Assembly (NCBI RefSeq): GCF_900104765.1
Contig: NZ_LT629737.1
Location: 124,001 to 188,000 of the forward strand
Length of the DNA: 64,000 nt
Origin: Gillisia sp. Hel1_33_143
GTDB lineage: Bacteria > Bacteroidota > Bacteroidia > Flavobacteriales > Flavobacteriaceae
Direction: 5' to 3'
In this document: one piece after another, positions 53,054 to 62,081 of the stretch
How positions within the stretch are numbered: the first letter of the stretch is position 1
How the letters are laid out: each line of letters opens with the position of its first letter
Translations under genes and position numbers: made by a program
The notes under the pieces: model-generated
The model's input: only the letters and a program-made list of their open reading frames with translations
Told to the model about the DNA's origin: nothing
The model's database searches: none

Positions 53054-54840
53054 TATATTGTTTCAATTTTTTTCATTTTTAAAATATCCAGAACTACAGA
53101 TCGCGACCATGAGGAGGCATAATTATTTCGTGTTCTAGACAATGTATCATTATCAAAGGTGTTGCCTTCTGTGGGGGTTCCATAAAATGTAATATCCTTA
53201 AGAGTAATCCCATCGATATTTATAGGATTTCCGAAGGTGTTCATTTTTATCTTTGAAGACTTTTCATCATTTTCATTTTCTATGCATTCTGTTATAATCC
53301 CTCTTGTAATTAAATTTGTGAAAAGTTGAGATCTATTTTTTTTAGAATCACCTCTAGGGATGGTGGCATTTATAAGCATATCAAATTCTGAAGAAATTGA
53401 ACCTGTCTTTAAAATATGCTTGCTTAAATTCTCATCAAAATGATATTTTGAATTTTTAATATGATCAAAATTTATAATACCAGCTTCTGCCAGTGCTAAA
53501 ACCTTTTTCATATTATATAATGGAGGACCATAAGAAAGCCTGTTAAATAGTCCAAAATAATAAGAATCGAACTTATGTTTTGAGTCTGACGCTAATACCC
53601 CGGCTACATATAGCTCATTGAACATCGGGCTGATCTTAGACCAGCAATTATAAACTGCACAAATAGGCGTATTCTTTTCTACATCAAAAATATCCTGCCT
53701 AATTTTTTCTATGATATCTCCTGAAGTAAGCATTGATTTATCATAAAAGCAATTCTCGATCTTTTTCCAATCAAAAGCAAGTACATCATTATTTACATGA
53801 AAATCTAAAACTTGTTTTTCAACTAATTTAAAATCATCATTAAACCTCAGCTCATTATTATATCTAGCAAACAATTGCTCGTAATATGAATAATACATAT
53901 CCTTTAGTACAACCGGCAGAACTTCTTTTTCAAAGTTTATATTATGCTTAGATAAAAGTTCATTTATAAAAGATTGCGTGAAATATCGAAGCTGGGTAGT
54001 ATTTTCTTTATTCCCTTTTCTGGGTATCATAGGCAAGCCGGTTCTGGTAATAACAGCAATTTTAGATGGTTCTTGCCCAGAAGGAATATATTCTAGATCT
54101 CCATTTTGTTTAGTTTTAAAAATACCCCCTCTCCCCTCAGAAAGTTCTAGTACTGTATCTATAAAAGTTAAACCAAATCCTTTTATACAAACAGCAGTAT
54201 CTGCATTTATAATTTTTAGATTCTTAGTAACCGGATAAATAAATTCTATTTGATTTCTGTTACTAGCTTTAGAAACAGCAGGTCTAAACCAAAAATGCCC
54301 TGTAGTAAGTAAAATTTTGGAAAATCTATCCATTCCCCAATCTTCATTTTCAGTTTTAATAGCATAATTAGTACCTACAACTTTAAGATCTACAATTGTA
54401 TCTATGTGTGGTATGATAGTGATATTTTTAGAACAAGCTTTGGTTAATTCAAGATAACTATGCTCTAGGTAAGAACCAACCAGAGCGCGTGGGGAATAAT
54501 AGGGAATGGAATTGGAAGCTAATTGAAAACTGTTTGCAGAAGCCTTCCAGCTGCTAAAACTTGCAATATTAGCAATCATTTTTGGAGCTTCCTCGATATT
54601 GATATCAATATTCTTATCTTCATAATTCATCAAAAGAAACTGAGGCTGATCATTCCTATAAACATCACCAGATCCAAAAAACTTAGTTCTATTATAGATG
54701 TGAATTTCAATACGCTGCTCAGGTATCTTATCATTGATTTCTGCGAGCAATCTTTCCAAGCCATAAAGCCCTTTAGGTCCAAATCCAATGATAGCAACTT
54801 TATAAATTTCTTCTTTTCTATCTATATAACCACTATTCAT
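53053..54840 (-). CDS. FAD/NAD(P)-binding oxidoreductase (PF13454-type)
   Basis: 595 residues, no signal peptide. N-terminal dinucleotide fold VAIIGFGPKGLYGLERLL (glycines 19, 21 and 24), followed by HIYNRTKFFGSGDVYRNDQP and LLMNYEDKNIDI, which match the FAD-NAD(P)-binding family of stand-alone oxidoreductases found in small biosynthetic operons. A second Rossmann segment and the C-terminal GTPTEGNTFDNDTLSRTRN follow. The start overlaps the sbnA-like gene by 8 bp and the stop overlaps the decarboxylase start by 1 bp, so it works with both. It could replace NAD-dependent SbnB in releasing diaminopropionate (inference). Confidence 0.82.
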   Translation of the reverse strand: MNSGYIDRKEEIYKVAIIGFGPKGLYGLERLLAEINDKIPEQRIEIHIYNRTKFFGSGDVYRNDQPQFLLMNYEDKNIDINIEEAPKMIANIASFSSWKASANSFQLASNSIPYYSPRALVGSYLEHSYLELTKACSKNITIIPHIDTIVDLKVVGTNYAIKTENEDWGMDRFSKILLTTGHFWFRPAVSKASNRNQIEFIYPVTKNLKIINADTAVCIKGFGLTFIDTVLELSEGRGGIFKTKQNGDLEYIPSGQEPSKIAVITRTGLPMIPRKGNKENTTQLRYFTQSFINELLSKHNINFEKEVLPVVLKDMYYSYYEQLFARYNNELRFNDDFKLVEKQVLDFHVNNDVLAFDWKKIENCFYDKSMLTSGDIIEKIRQDIFDVEKNTPICAVYNCWSKISPMFNELYVAGVLASDSKHKFDSYYFGLFNRLSYGPPLYNMKKVLALAEAGIINFDHIKNSKYHFDENLSKHILKTGSISSEFDMLINATIPRGDSKKNRSQLFTNLITRGIITECIENENDEKSSKIKMNTFGNPINIDGITLKDITFYGTPTEGNTFDNDTLSRTRNNYASSWSRSVVLDILKMKKIETI

Positions 54841-55840
54841 TATTAAGAAATGAAAGGTTATTATCTTTAGAATTAAAATTATCTAAGATCCAATCGCTAC
54901 TATATATTGTATCTAGATATCGCTCTCCCCTATCACAAATAATCATACCGCAAGAACTGCCTTTAGGAATTGAGTCTGCATATTTATTTATAGCAGAGAT
55001 GGCTCCACCTGTAGAACCACCGGCAAGAATACCTTCATTCTTTAGTAAAGACCAACACCCTTTTACACATTCTAGATCACTTACTTTTACAGCATCATGA
55101 ACAAAATTCTTATCTAAGAAATTAGACTTTACACTAGAACCATGACCAGGAATTAGCCTGTTGGATTTTTCATCACCAAATAAAATACTTCCTAAAGCAT
55201 CTACTGCAATAAGTTTTGTCTTAAGGCCGTTCTGTGAGATATAATCTGCACACCCCATTAATGTTCCACAAGTACTAACCGTTACAAATAGATAATCTAA
55301 AGGATCTTCCAGTGCTCCAAACATCTCTTTCATAGTAACCAAATGGGCCTCTGGATTTTTCTTATTCCCATATTGATTGGTCCAAAAACTATTAGGGATA
55401 TTTTCTAAAAGCTCATGAACTCTTTGTAGTCTTGCTCCCAGAAATCCCTTTTCCGGATCGGGTTTGGTAACATATTCTATTTTTGCTCCGTAAGCATTAA
55501 GTAACTTCTTTGTATGAGAATTGATTTTAGGATCTACTACCACGATCAATTTCAATTTAAAATATAAGCAAGCCTGCGCCAAACCAAGAGCCATATTTCC
55601 TGAACTAGACTCGATTATGGTATCTCCAGACTTTATATAACCTAAAAGTAATGCCTCTTTTAAAATATTAACAGAAGTTCTATCTTTTAAACTTCCGCTT
55701 GGATTTGCCGCTTCCATCTTTCCATACACCTTAAAGTTAGAAGCTGTAAAAACCCTGTTCAACTCTATTAATGGGGTATTCCCAATGCTGTCAATAACAT
55801 TTTTTAAAGTTGAATTATGTATAACCTCTGAATGCTGCAT
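54833..55840 (-). CDS. SbnA-like PLP-dependent synthase (cysteine synthase family)
   Basis: 335 residues, fold-type II. PLP lysine is Lys52 in NPSGSLKDRTSV; SSSGNMALGLAQA binds the amino-acid carboxylate. Features that match SbnA (phosphoserine + glutamate to N-(amino-carboxyethyl)-glutamate) rather than CysK: VVDPKINSHTKKLLNAYGAKIEYVTKPDPEKGFLGARL, VDALGSILFGD, RLIPGHGSS, AVKVSDLECVKGCWSLLKNEGILAGGSTGG and CDRGERYLDTIYSSDWI. No signal peptide. First gene of a three-gene coupled operon (8-bp overlap). Substrates are inferred from family resemblance only. Confidence 0.85.
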   Translation of the reverse strand: MQHSEVIHNSTLKNVIDSIGNTPLIELNRVFTASNFKVYGKMEAANPSGSLKDRTSVNILKEALLLGYIKSGDTIIESSSGNMALGLAQACLYFKLKLIVVVDPKINSHTKKLLNAYGAKIEYVTKPDPEKGFLGARLQRVHELLENIPNSFWTNQYGNKKNPEAHLVTMKEMFGALEDPLDYLFVTVSTCGTLMGCADYISQNGLKTKLIAVDALGSILFGDEKSNRLIPGHGSSVKSNFLDKNFVHDAVKVSDLECVKGCWSLLKNEGILAGGSTGGAISAINKYADSIPKGSSCGMIICDRGERYLDTIYSSDWILDNFNSKDNNLSFLNNE

Positions 55841-55974
55841 TATTATGTGAATTGAATATTGCTACTAATTGGGATTGAAAACAGTTTATAAGTACTCAAA
55901 GCATGACATATCTGCATTGAATGAATAAATTTAATAGACAAAAATAATTATCTAAAATAGATGAACTTTATAAG

Positions 55975-56097
55975 TTATAAAGTGCCATGTTTCCTATCAA
56001 ACCTTTCCTCCTGCTTTTTCTCTTTTCTTTCCTTATACATTCTATAGCCTTGATAAATTACCTGAGCAACTGTAAATATTCTGAAGAACTTTTTCAT
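55975..56097 (-). CDS. Small basic protein, 40 residues
   Basis: Reads MKKFFRIFTVAQVIYQGYRM, then YKERKEKKQEERFDRKHGTL. It begins with an amphipathic or weakly hydrophobic helix and continues with a strongly charged coil-like helix, as in small membrane-associated proteins. Codon use is ordinary and the frame is intact; ATG at 56097, TAA at 55975. No close family recalled. It is upstream of the sbnA-like operon on the same strand, 134 bp away. Confidence 0.45.
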   Translation of the reverse strand: MKKFFRIFTVAQVIYQGYRMYKERKEKKQEERFDRKHGTL

Positions 56098-56545
56098 ATT
56101 TATATGTTTAAGATTAATAGATATTAGCAAAATGCCAAACCTGAAATTATCATTTAAAAGACGCGTACATTACTGAACGAGTTTTTATAAGAGCTAAAAA
56201 AAACGTTCAGGTTTACAAAATTATCAGAAGTTAAGGTTACATTAAGCTTATTTGGTAAAATTTTCACATAAATTAAAGATTACTAGTTAATTAATGTATA
56301 GTGCTCTTAATTGTACGAAAAGTTTTAAAATAAGAGAATTGTTTGTATAAAATAAGTTTAATAAAGAGGGGGCATCTTAAAAAAGCTTTGTTCAAAAGTT
56401 AGGCGTTTTAAGATCAAAACTAATCTAATTAAAATACCTTAAAATTAAAACATCCCCAAACATTAGAATTCGTTAAACTTTACTAAAAGATATGGGATAG
56501 CTCAAATTTAAAGGGGCTTGGTATATTTATTGTCCAATCGTTACT
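56098..56545. other. Intergenic region upstream of the UvrA-like gene
   Basis: About 450 bp, AT-rich. A TATATTTA box (7 of 8 matches to TAnnTTTG) occurs about 20 bp before the ATG at 56546. No other feature was recognised. Confidence 0.35.
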
Positions 56546-59086
56546 ATGGATTATATACATGACAATAAGACGAACAAAGAAGGATTTGTTGAAATTATAG
56601 GTGCTAGACAAAATAATCTCAAAAATGTTTCTTTAGATATACCCAGAGATGCATTAGTCGTTTTCACAGGAGTTTCTGGTTCCGGAAAATCTTCTCTAGC
56701 ATTTGGTACTTTATATGCCGAAGCTCAGAGAAGATATCTTGAATCTGTCTCACCTTATGCAAGAAGACTATTTCATCAAATGCCTATTCCAGAAGTAGAT
56801 CAAATTGAAGGCTTACCTCCAGCAGTAGCATTACAGCAACAACGCAGTTCTGGATCTACGCGATCTTCTGTAGGATCTGTAACCACGCTGTCTAATTTGC
56901 TTAGAATGTTATATTCTCGGGCAGGAGATTATCCACAGGGACAATCACTATTATATGCAGATTCATTTTCTACAAATACCCCAGAAGGTGCGTGCCCTGT
57001 ATGTCATGGTCTTGGTAGAGTTTATGAGGTCACCGAGAGCAGTATGGTTCCAGATGATACCTTAACAATAAGAGAACGAGCTATAGATGCATGGCCAACA
57101 GCATGGCAGGGTAAAAATCTTCGAGATATTTTAGTTACGCTAGGATATGATGTAGATGTGCCTTGGAAAGATCTTCCTAAAAAAGACCGAGACTGGATCT
57201 TATTTACAGATGAACAGCCACAAGTTCCTGTATATAGAGATCTTGGGAAAGAAGAAGTTAAGAAGGCAATAAAAAATAAGATGGAGCCAAGTTATATGGG
57301 AACATATATTGGTGCTAAAAAACATATACTCCATACGTTTTCAAATTCGCAAAGTGCATTAATGAAAAAGCGAGTATCAAAATATATGCTTAGTAGTGAA
57401 TGTCCTAGTTGCCATGGTAAGCGATTACGTAAAGAATCGCTATCTGTAACTTTTGAAGGATATGATATTGCAGATATATCAAGACTACCTTTAAAAAAAT
57501 TACTTTCAATCTTTACACCTTATAGTAATGGTACTGCTCCTGCATTAATACAATTAATTAAAAAACATCAGGAAAAAGGAATGGTAGCGCAACGCATTGC
57601 AGAAGATCTTGTTGCTCGCGTAAAAGTATTAATAGAATTAGGACTTGGGTATTTGTCTTTAGAGCGTAATACGCCTAGCCTTTCTCCTGGGGAACACCAA
57701 AGGTTGCGTCTTGCAACTCAAGTACGCAGTAATTTATTTGGAGTAGTATACGTTTTAGATGAGCCATCTGCCGGACTTCACCCCGCAGATACCGAAGCTT
57801 TATTAAAAACATTAGATGGCCTTAAAGCCACAGGGAACTCTTTATTTATAGTGGAACATGAATTAGATGTTATACGCCACGCAGATTGGATAGTAGATGT
57901 TGGTCCAGAAGCCGGAGAAGGTGGTGGAGAAATATTATATAGTGGCGCTCCTAAGGGATTAAAAGAAGTTGCTAGATCTAAGACCAGAGAACATTTGTTT
58001 AATGAGCTTCCATTTAAACAACTTACCGCTCGAGAACCGTCTGGATGGTTAAAACTGAAAGGAGTTACAAGAAATAATTTAGAAAATCTAAATGTCTCTT
58101 TCCCAATAGGAGTTTTAACAAGCGTTACTGGAATATCTGGTTCCGGAAAAAGCAGTTTGGTAAGTCAGGTTTTAGTAGAATTGATCGCTAATCATTTAGG
58201 GAATTCTCCCGTGATAGAAGATGAGGTAGAGGATGAACTTCAAAACGAAACTATCGAAACTTTGGGCGGTGAAATTTCGGAAGGGTCTGAGCATATTAAA
58301 AGAATGGTAGTGGTGAATCAAAAACCAATTGGAAGAACTCCTCGATCTAATTTAGCAACCTATACAGGATTATTTGATGTAGTTAGAAAATTATTCGCCT
58401 CTACAAAGTTGGCGAAATCTCGTAAATATAATGCTGGAAGATTTTCATTTAATGTAGGTAAAGGGAGATGCCCAAATTGTGATGGAGAAGGTTTTGTTAT
58501 GGTAGAACTATTATTCTTACCTAGTGTTTATGCTCCATGCCCGGTTTGTAATGGTACTAGATATAATGAAGAAACTTTGGAAGTAGAATATCAGGGTAAG
58601 AATATTGCAGACGTTTTAAGTATGACCGTTAATGAGGCTTTAATATTCTTTGAAAATGAAGATAGAGTTTATCGTACTCTTAAAGTTTTAAAAGATGTAG
58701 GACTAGGCTATCTAAGATTGGGGCAACCAGCTACAGAACTCTCCGGTGGAGAAGCGCAGAGAATAAAACTGTCTAAAGAACTTCAGCGGGTAAATAGAGC
58801 AAACACACTATATGTGTTAGATGAGCCTACTACAGGACTTCACCCTACAGATGTTGAAAAGCTACAATTGCAATTAGCAAGGTTAGTAGATTCTGGAAAT
58901 ACGGTAATTGTTGTAGAACACGATATGCAAATTATTGCCGGAAGTGATTGGGTAATAGATATTGGTCCAGGTGCAGGAGATGAAGGAGGGAAAATTGTAG
59001 CAGAAGGTATCCCTCAAAATGTAGCAAAAAATAAGCAAAGTAAAACTGCTAAATATCTAGATCGAACTCTGAAAGGTACTCAATAG
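56546..59086 (+). CDS. UvrA-like ABC ATPase (short, UvrA2/DrrC type)
   Basis: 846 residues, about 100 fewer than standard UvrA. Two ABC ATPase halves with Walker [10 protein letters not shown] (near residue 42) and GISGSGKSS (near 530), signature motifs [11 protein letters not shown] and [11 protein letters not shown], and Walker [12 protein letters not shown] / [11 protein letters not shown]. Zinc modules [16 protein letters not shown] and CPNCDGEGF...CPVCNGTRY. The shortened region after Walker A1 lacks most of the UvrB-binding domain, as in UvrA2 and the drug-resistance protein DrrC. Likely a DNA-lesion or drug sensor rather than the excision-repair UvrA. Divergent from the sbnA-like operon; ends with a terminator. 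Confidence 0.9.
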   Translation: MDYIHDNKTNKEGFVEIIGARQNNLKNVSLDIPRDALVVFTGVSGSGKSSLAFGTLYAEAQRRYLESVSPYARRLFHQMPIPEVDQIEGLPPAVALQQQRSSGSTRSSVGSVTTLSNLLRMLYSRAGDYPQGQSLLYADSFSTNTPEGACPVCHGLGRVYEVTESSMVPDDTLTIRERAIDAWPTAWQGKNLRDILVTLGYDVDVPWKDLPKKDRDWILFTDEQPQVPVYRDLGKEEVKKAIKNKMEPSYMGTYIGAKKHILHTFSNSQSALMKKRVSKYMLSSECPSCHGKRLRKESLSVTFEGYDIADISRLPLKKLLSIFTPYSNGTAPALIQLIKKHQEKGMVAQRIAEDLVARVKVLIELGLGYLSLERNTPSLSPGEHQRLRLATQVRSNLFGVVYVLDEPSAGLHPADTEALLKTLDGLKATGNSLFIVEHELDVIRHADWIVDVGPEAGEGGGEILYSGAPKGLKEVARSKTREHLFNELPFKQLTAREPSGWLKLKGVTRNNLENLNVSFPIGVLTSVTGISGSGKSSLVSQVLVELIANHLGNSPVIEDEVEDELQNETIETLGGEISEGSEHIKRMVVVNQKPIGRTPRSNLATYTGLFDVVRKLFASTKLAKSRKYNAGRFSFNVGKGRCPNCDGEGFVMVELLFLPSVYAPCPVCNGTRYNEETLEVEYQGKNIADVLSMTVNEALIFFENEDRVYRTLKVLKDVGLGYLRLGQPATELSGGEAQRIKLSKELQRVNRANTLYVLDEPTTGLHPTDVEKLQLQLARLVDSGNTVIVVEHDMQIIAGSDWVIDIGPGAGDEGGKIVAEGIPQNVAKNKQSKTAKYLDRTLKGTQ

Positions 59087-59120
59087 CCTCAACTTTATTT
59101 AATTAGAAGATCAGAAATTT

Positions 59121-59157
59121 AAGACGGAGCCCTCCCCAAGGTTCTGTCTTTTTTTTT
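59121..59157 (+). terminator. Intrinsic terminator of the UvrA-like gene
   Basis: 11-bp stem AAGACGGAGCC / GGTTCTGTCTT with two G-U pairs, an 8-base loop and a run of nine T. Confidence 0.85.
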
Positions 59158-59313
59158 ATAAATTTAAGTAAAAGCAGCACGTGTAAGATCTTTATATAAG
59201 AAGCTTGATAACTATTTAAAAAATAAGATCAATTAAATAAAAACCTTAAGTTTTATTTATAACAGAGCTATAAAATTTTTTGTTTCTTAAGGCTAAATGA
59301 AATTATAAACACA

Positions 59314-60288
59314 ATGAAAGCAATACATATAACAAAATCTGGAGGTCCGGAAGTTTTACAAATAAGAGAAACTCCTAAACCTAGTATAGAAAAAGATGAA
59401 GTTCTTATAAAGGTAAAGGCAGCGGGAGTTAATCGTAGCGATGTTATTACCAGAAAGAATACCAAAGCTTACGGAAAAGGAGTTACGGAAGCGTTAATTC
59501 CAGGGTTGGAAGTATCTGGAGAAATCGCGGAGATTGGTGAAAATGTACATAATAAGAAAATTGGTGATAAAGTTTGCGCATTAATTGCTAGCGGAGGTTA
59601 TGCAGAATACGTTGCAGTAAAAAGTTCACATTGTCTTCCAATTCCAGAAGGTGTGAGTCTTATAAATGCAGCATCACTACCGGAAACTATCTTTACAGTT
59701 TGGTTTAATGTATTTCAATTAGGGAATCTCCAACCAGGAGAGAAATTATTAATTCATGGAGGAACCAGCGGAATAGGTACTATGGGCTTGCAAATGGCAA
59801 AAGCTATGGGTTCTAAAACTTTTACTACTGCAGGTAGCGACGAAAAGATCGAATTTCTAAATAATATGAATGTGGGAAAAGCTATCAACTATAAAAAAGA
59901 AGCTTTTGAAGAAGTTTTAAAAGACGAAAAGATAGATGTGATCTTAGATATGGTTGGAGGAGATTACACTCAAAAGAATCTTGATATTCTCAATAAAAAA
60001 GGGAGACTTATAAATATTAACGGGATGAAGAGTAATGACGTAAATATCAATCTACGAACTATAATGAGTAAAAATCTTACTATGACAGGAAGCTTTCTTA
60101 AGCCTCAAGATGCATCAGTAAAAACCAAAATAGCCGAAGAGGTGGAAAAGAATATATGGCCACTTTTTAGTTCAGAAAAGATCAAAACTATTATTTATAA
60201 AAAGTTTCCTTTAGAAAAAGCTGCAGAAGCACATAAGCTAATGGAAAGCAGCGAGCATATTGGTAAGATCCTGCTCACCATAGACTAA
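59314..60288 (+). CDS. NAD(P)H quinone oxidoreductase, MDR (zinc-free)
   Basis: 324 residues. Medium-chain dehydrogenase/reductase: GroES-like N-terminus (VKAAGVNRSDVITRKNTKAYG...LIPGLEVSGEIAEIGENV) and Rossmann domain with LIHGGTSGIGTMGLQMAKAMG. Zinc-ligand cysteines and histidine are absent, as in the QOR/PIG3 group that reduces quinones or enals with NADPH. The VAEKTHIGKILL-like tail (here EHIGKILLTID) is typical. Single gene ended by a hairpin. Confidence 0.9.
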   Translation: MKAIHITKSGGPEVLQIRETPKPSIEKDEVLIKVKAAGVNRSDVITRKNTKAYGKGVTEALIPGLEVSGEIAEIGENVHNKKIGDKVCALIASGGYAEYVAVKSSHCLPIPEGVSLINAASLPETIFTVWFNVFQLGNLQPGEKLLIHGGTSGIGTMGLQMAKAMGSKTFTTAGSDEKIEFLNNMNVGKAINYKKEAFEEVLKDEKIDVILDMVGGDYTQKNLDILNKKGRLININGMKSNDVNINLRTIMSKNLTMTGSFLKPQDASVKTKIAEEVEKNIWPLFSSEKIKTIIYKKFPLEKAAEAHKLMESSEHIGKILLTID

Positions 60289-60315
60289 AGAAAATTGAAT
60301 CAACGCAAAACTAAA

Positions 60316-60351
60316 AAATCCTCTCAGTTTCCTGAAAGGTTTTTTTTTAGT
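60316..60351 (+). terminator. Intrinsic terminator of the QOR gene
   Basis: Imperfect stem AAAAATCCTCTCAG / CTGAAAGGTTTTTTTT (one mismatch) around a 4-5 base loop, with a run of T residues. The convergent rubrerythrin gene ends 30 bp later. Confidence 0.75.
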
Positions 60352-60376
60352 TAATTTTATACAGTTAACTAGTGGG

Positions 60377-61087
60377 TTATGAACTTGTAACCTTGATAAA
60401 AAGTTTAGAATCTGTCATAGAAATTTCACACCTTGCAGGTGCTACAGTTGCGTAGGTATTCCCACAGGTCGGACATAAATAGTAAACTGTTGCTAAGGTA
60501 TTATCTGTTCCTGCTTCCAAAGCCTTCAAGGCTTCAATATAAAAGTCACGATGTTTTTGTTCCACTTTATAGGCATAAGTAAGACTAATTTGAGCCATAT
60601 AATTACCAACAGCATTGGCGTCTTTTATAAAGTTAGGATACATGGTATTGAATTCATAACTTTCTCCTTCAATGGCTTCTTTTAGATTTTCTGCAGTGGT
60701 GTTTACTGAGAATTCAGGAGTGATCTCAGGAATGGATTCTCCCATTCTTAGCAAAACCACTTTATGGTTATTTGCATGAATAAGCTTTGCACCAGATGCT
60801 GCTTTAAATAACAATGCTATTTCGGGATGTCCTTCTTCTGCTGCCTTTTTACTATAAGCCGCATACTTAAAATGCGCTGTAGTTTCGCCTTTATATGCAT
60901 CATGCATGTTTGTAATAGTTAATTGTTGCGGATCTTGACTCTTTTCATCTATTGTTGAGTTTGAACTTGCTTCTGCTTCAGCAATTTCGTTGGAAACCGT
61001 TTTCTTTTCGATTTTCTCATTACAAGATTGAAATAATGTTGTAAGAGAGAACGCTGCTACTAAGAGTACTAAAATTGATTTTTTCAT
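60377..61087 (-). CDS. Rubrerythrin-like lipoprotein with altered metal sites
   Basis: 236 residues. Lipoprotein signal with LFQSC (Cys22), so it is anchored in the envelope, unusual for a rubrerythrin. The ferritin-like four-helix core spans about 55-193. Di-iron motifs: Glu68 (KGETTAHF), Glu142 (EGESYEF) and Glu176xxHis179 are present, but in helix 2 the ExxH motif reads Lys101-L-I-His104. The C-terminal rubredoxin-like knuckle has CPTC (205, 208) and Cys220, but the fourth ligand position is Ser223. Peroxide reduction as in normal rubrerythrin is therefore doubtful. Downstream of a DUF2231 gene, 64 bp apart, probably one operon. Confidence 0.85.
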   Translation of the reverse strand: MKKSILVLLVAAFSLTTLFQSCNEKIEKKTVSNEIAEAEASSNSTIDEKSQDPQQLTITNMHDAYKGETTAHFKYAAYSKKAAEEGHPEIALLFKAASGAKLIHANNHKVVLLRMGESIPEITPEFSVNTTAENLKEAIEGESYEFNTMYPNFIKDANAVGNYMAQISLTYAYKVEQKHRDFYIEALKALEAGTDNTLATVYYLCPTCGNTYATVAPARCEISMTDSKLFIKVTSS

Positions 61088-61151
61088 GGTATTATTATTA
61101 TTAAAATTATTTTGAAATTATATTTCAGATAACGATTATTATAGACCTTTT

Positions 61152-61619
61152 TTATTCCGCTGATGGATCCCCAAAATCTGGAAGTGCCAATTCTATGCCT
61201 GCACCATGTTTAAATACTAATTCGCCACCCAAATACCCCGTTCTGGCAACAGAGGCTACCAACACGAGAAACAAAAGAAAAGTTGACCATTTCAACCAAG
61301 TTCTTTGATAATTAAAAAAATACATACTAGCTCTAATTAGCGCGGTGATAATTGCCAACCAAAGGGTAATAGTTGCTGCTTCTTCATGTATTTCCAATGG
61401 TTCCTGAAGAATACCGTCTGTCATTCCATCTCCAGCATAACTACCACTCACATAGGCTACAATTGCCCCAATTGCTCCTAATAGCAATAAGTAAAATGAT
61501 GCCTTTTTAACAAAATGACTCTTGCTTAAAAGGCTTAATAATTCAAATAGAAATCCCGTTAATAATAAGGCGATGGGAAAATGAATAACCATAGCATGTA
61601 TGTGTGGTGCTGTGAACAT
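61152..61619 (-). CDS. DUF2231 membrane protein
   Basis: 155 residues with four predicted membrane helices. Starts MFTAPHIHAMVIHFPIALLL; the conserved His residues in HIHxMxIHFP are the DUF2231 signature and suggest a metal or haem site. The mid-loop GDGMTDGILQEPLEIHEEAA adds another His and Glu. Function unknown. It precedes the rubrerythrin-like gene on the same strand, and both proteins are in the envelope, so a shared redox role is plausible. Confidence 0.85.
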   Translation of the reverse strand: MFTAPHIHAMVIHFPIALLLTGFLFELLSLLSKSHFVKKASFYLLLLGAIGAIVAYVSGSYAGDGMTDGILQEPLEIHEEAATITLWLAIITALIRASMYFFNYQRTWLKWSTFLLFLVLVASVARTGYLGGELVFKHGAGIELALPDFGDPSAE

Positions 61620-62081
61620 AATTTGATGTTTTTTAAAATTGTTTTTCGAGTAGCATTTTAAGGCCGGTAACTGAGCTGATAAAAAACTAGATTCTTATAT
61701 AGATCGCTAGTTGTTACCTCAGCTTGAATATTTTGAAGACTCATTGCAGAATTAACAATATCAAAAAGGCTGCAATGATGTATTATATACGGTTGTAATC
61801 CAAGTTTTTTATTATTCTTTGGATTAATATTGGTTCCACGTTTATGGTTATTTTCATTCTGATATTAGGTTAGATAGAATTGGCCATCAGACACAAATTT
61901 TTAGATTTTTTTTTTAAAACTCGTACCGCTTTGCCTCTATAGGTTTCATCATGAATTACAATCGTGGGAATCAGAAAAATTTCGCTCATCATTAATACGT
62001 TTTATTTGAGTTACAACTTCCCTTTAGACTGACATTTAAAACTTTCAAATGCTTTAACCCGCGTTTACTATTCTCTTATTT
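61620..62081. other. Intergenic region without supported genes
   Basis: About 460 bp. A 40-codon minus-strand frame (61870-61992) crosses a run of ten A and is not convincing. No clear promoter for the DUF2231 operon or RNA gene was recognised. Confidence 0.35.

Noticed and set aside
51617-55840. Call as a siderophore (staphyloferrin B-type) cluster
   Set aside because: No IucA/IucC-type synthetase, SbnB, exporter or TonB receptor is present in the window; only two of the enzyme types match.
61870-61992. 40-codon minus-strand frame upstream of the adh gene
   Set aside because: It passes through a run of ten A, lacks domain or signal features and has no clear promoter.
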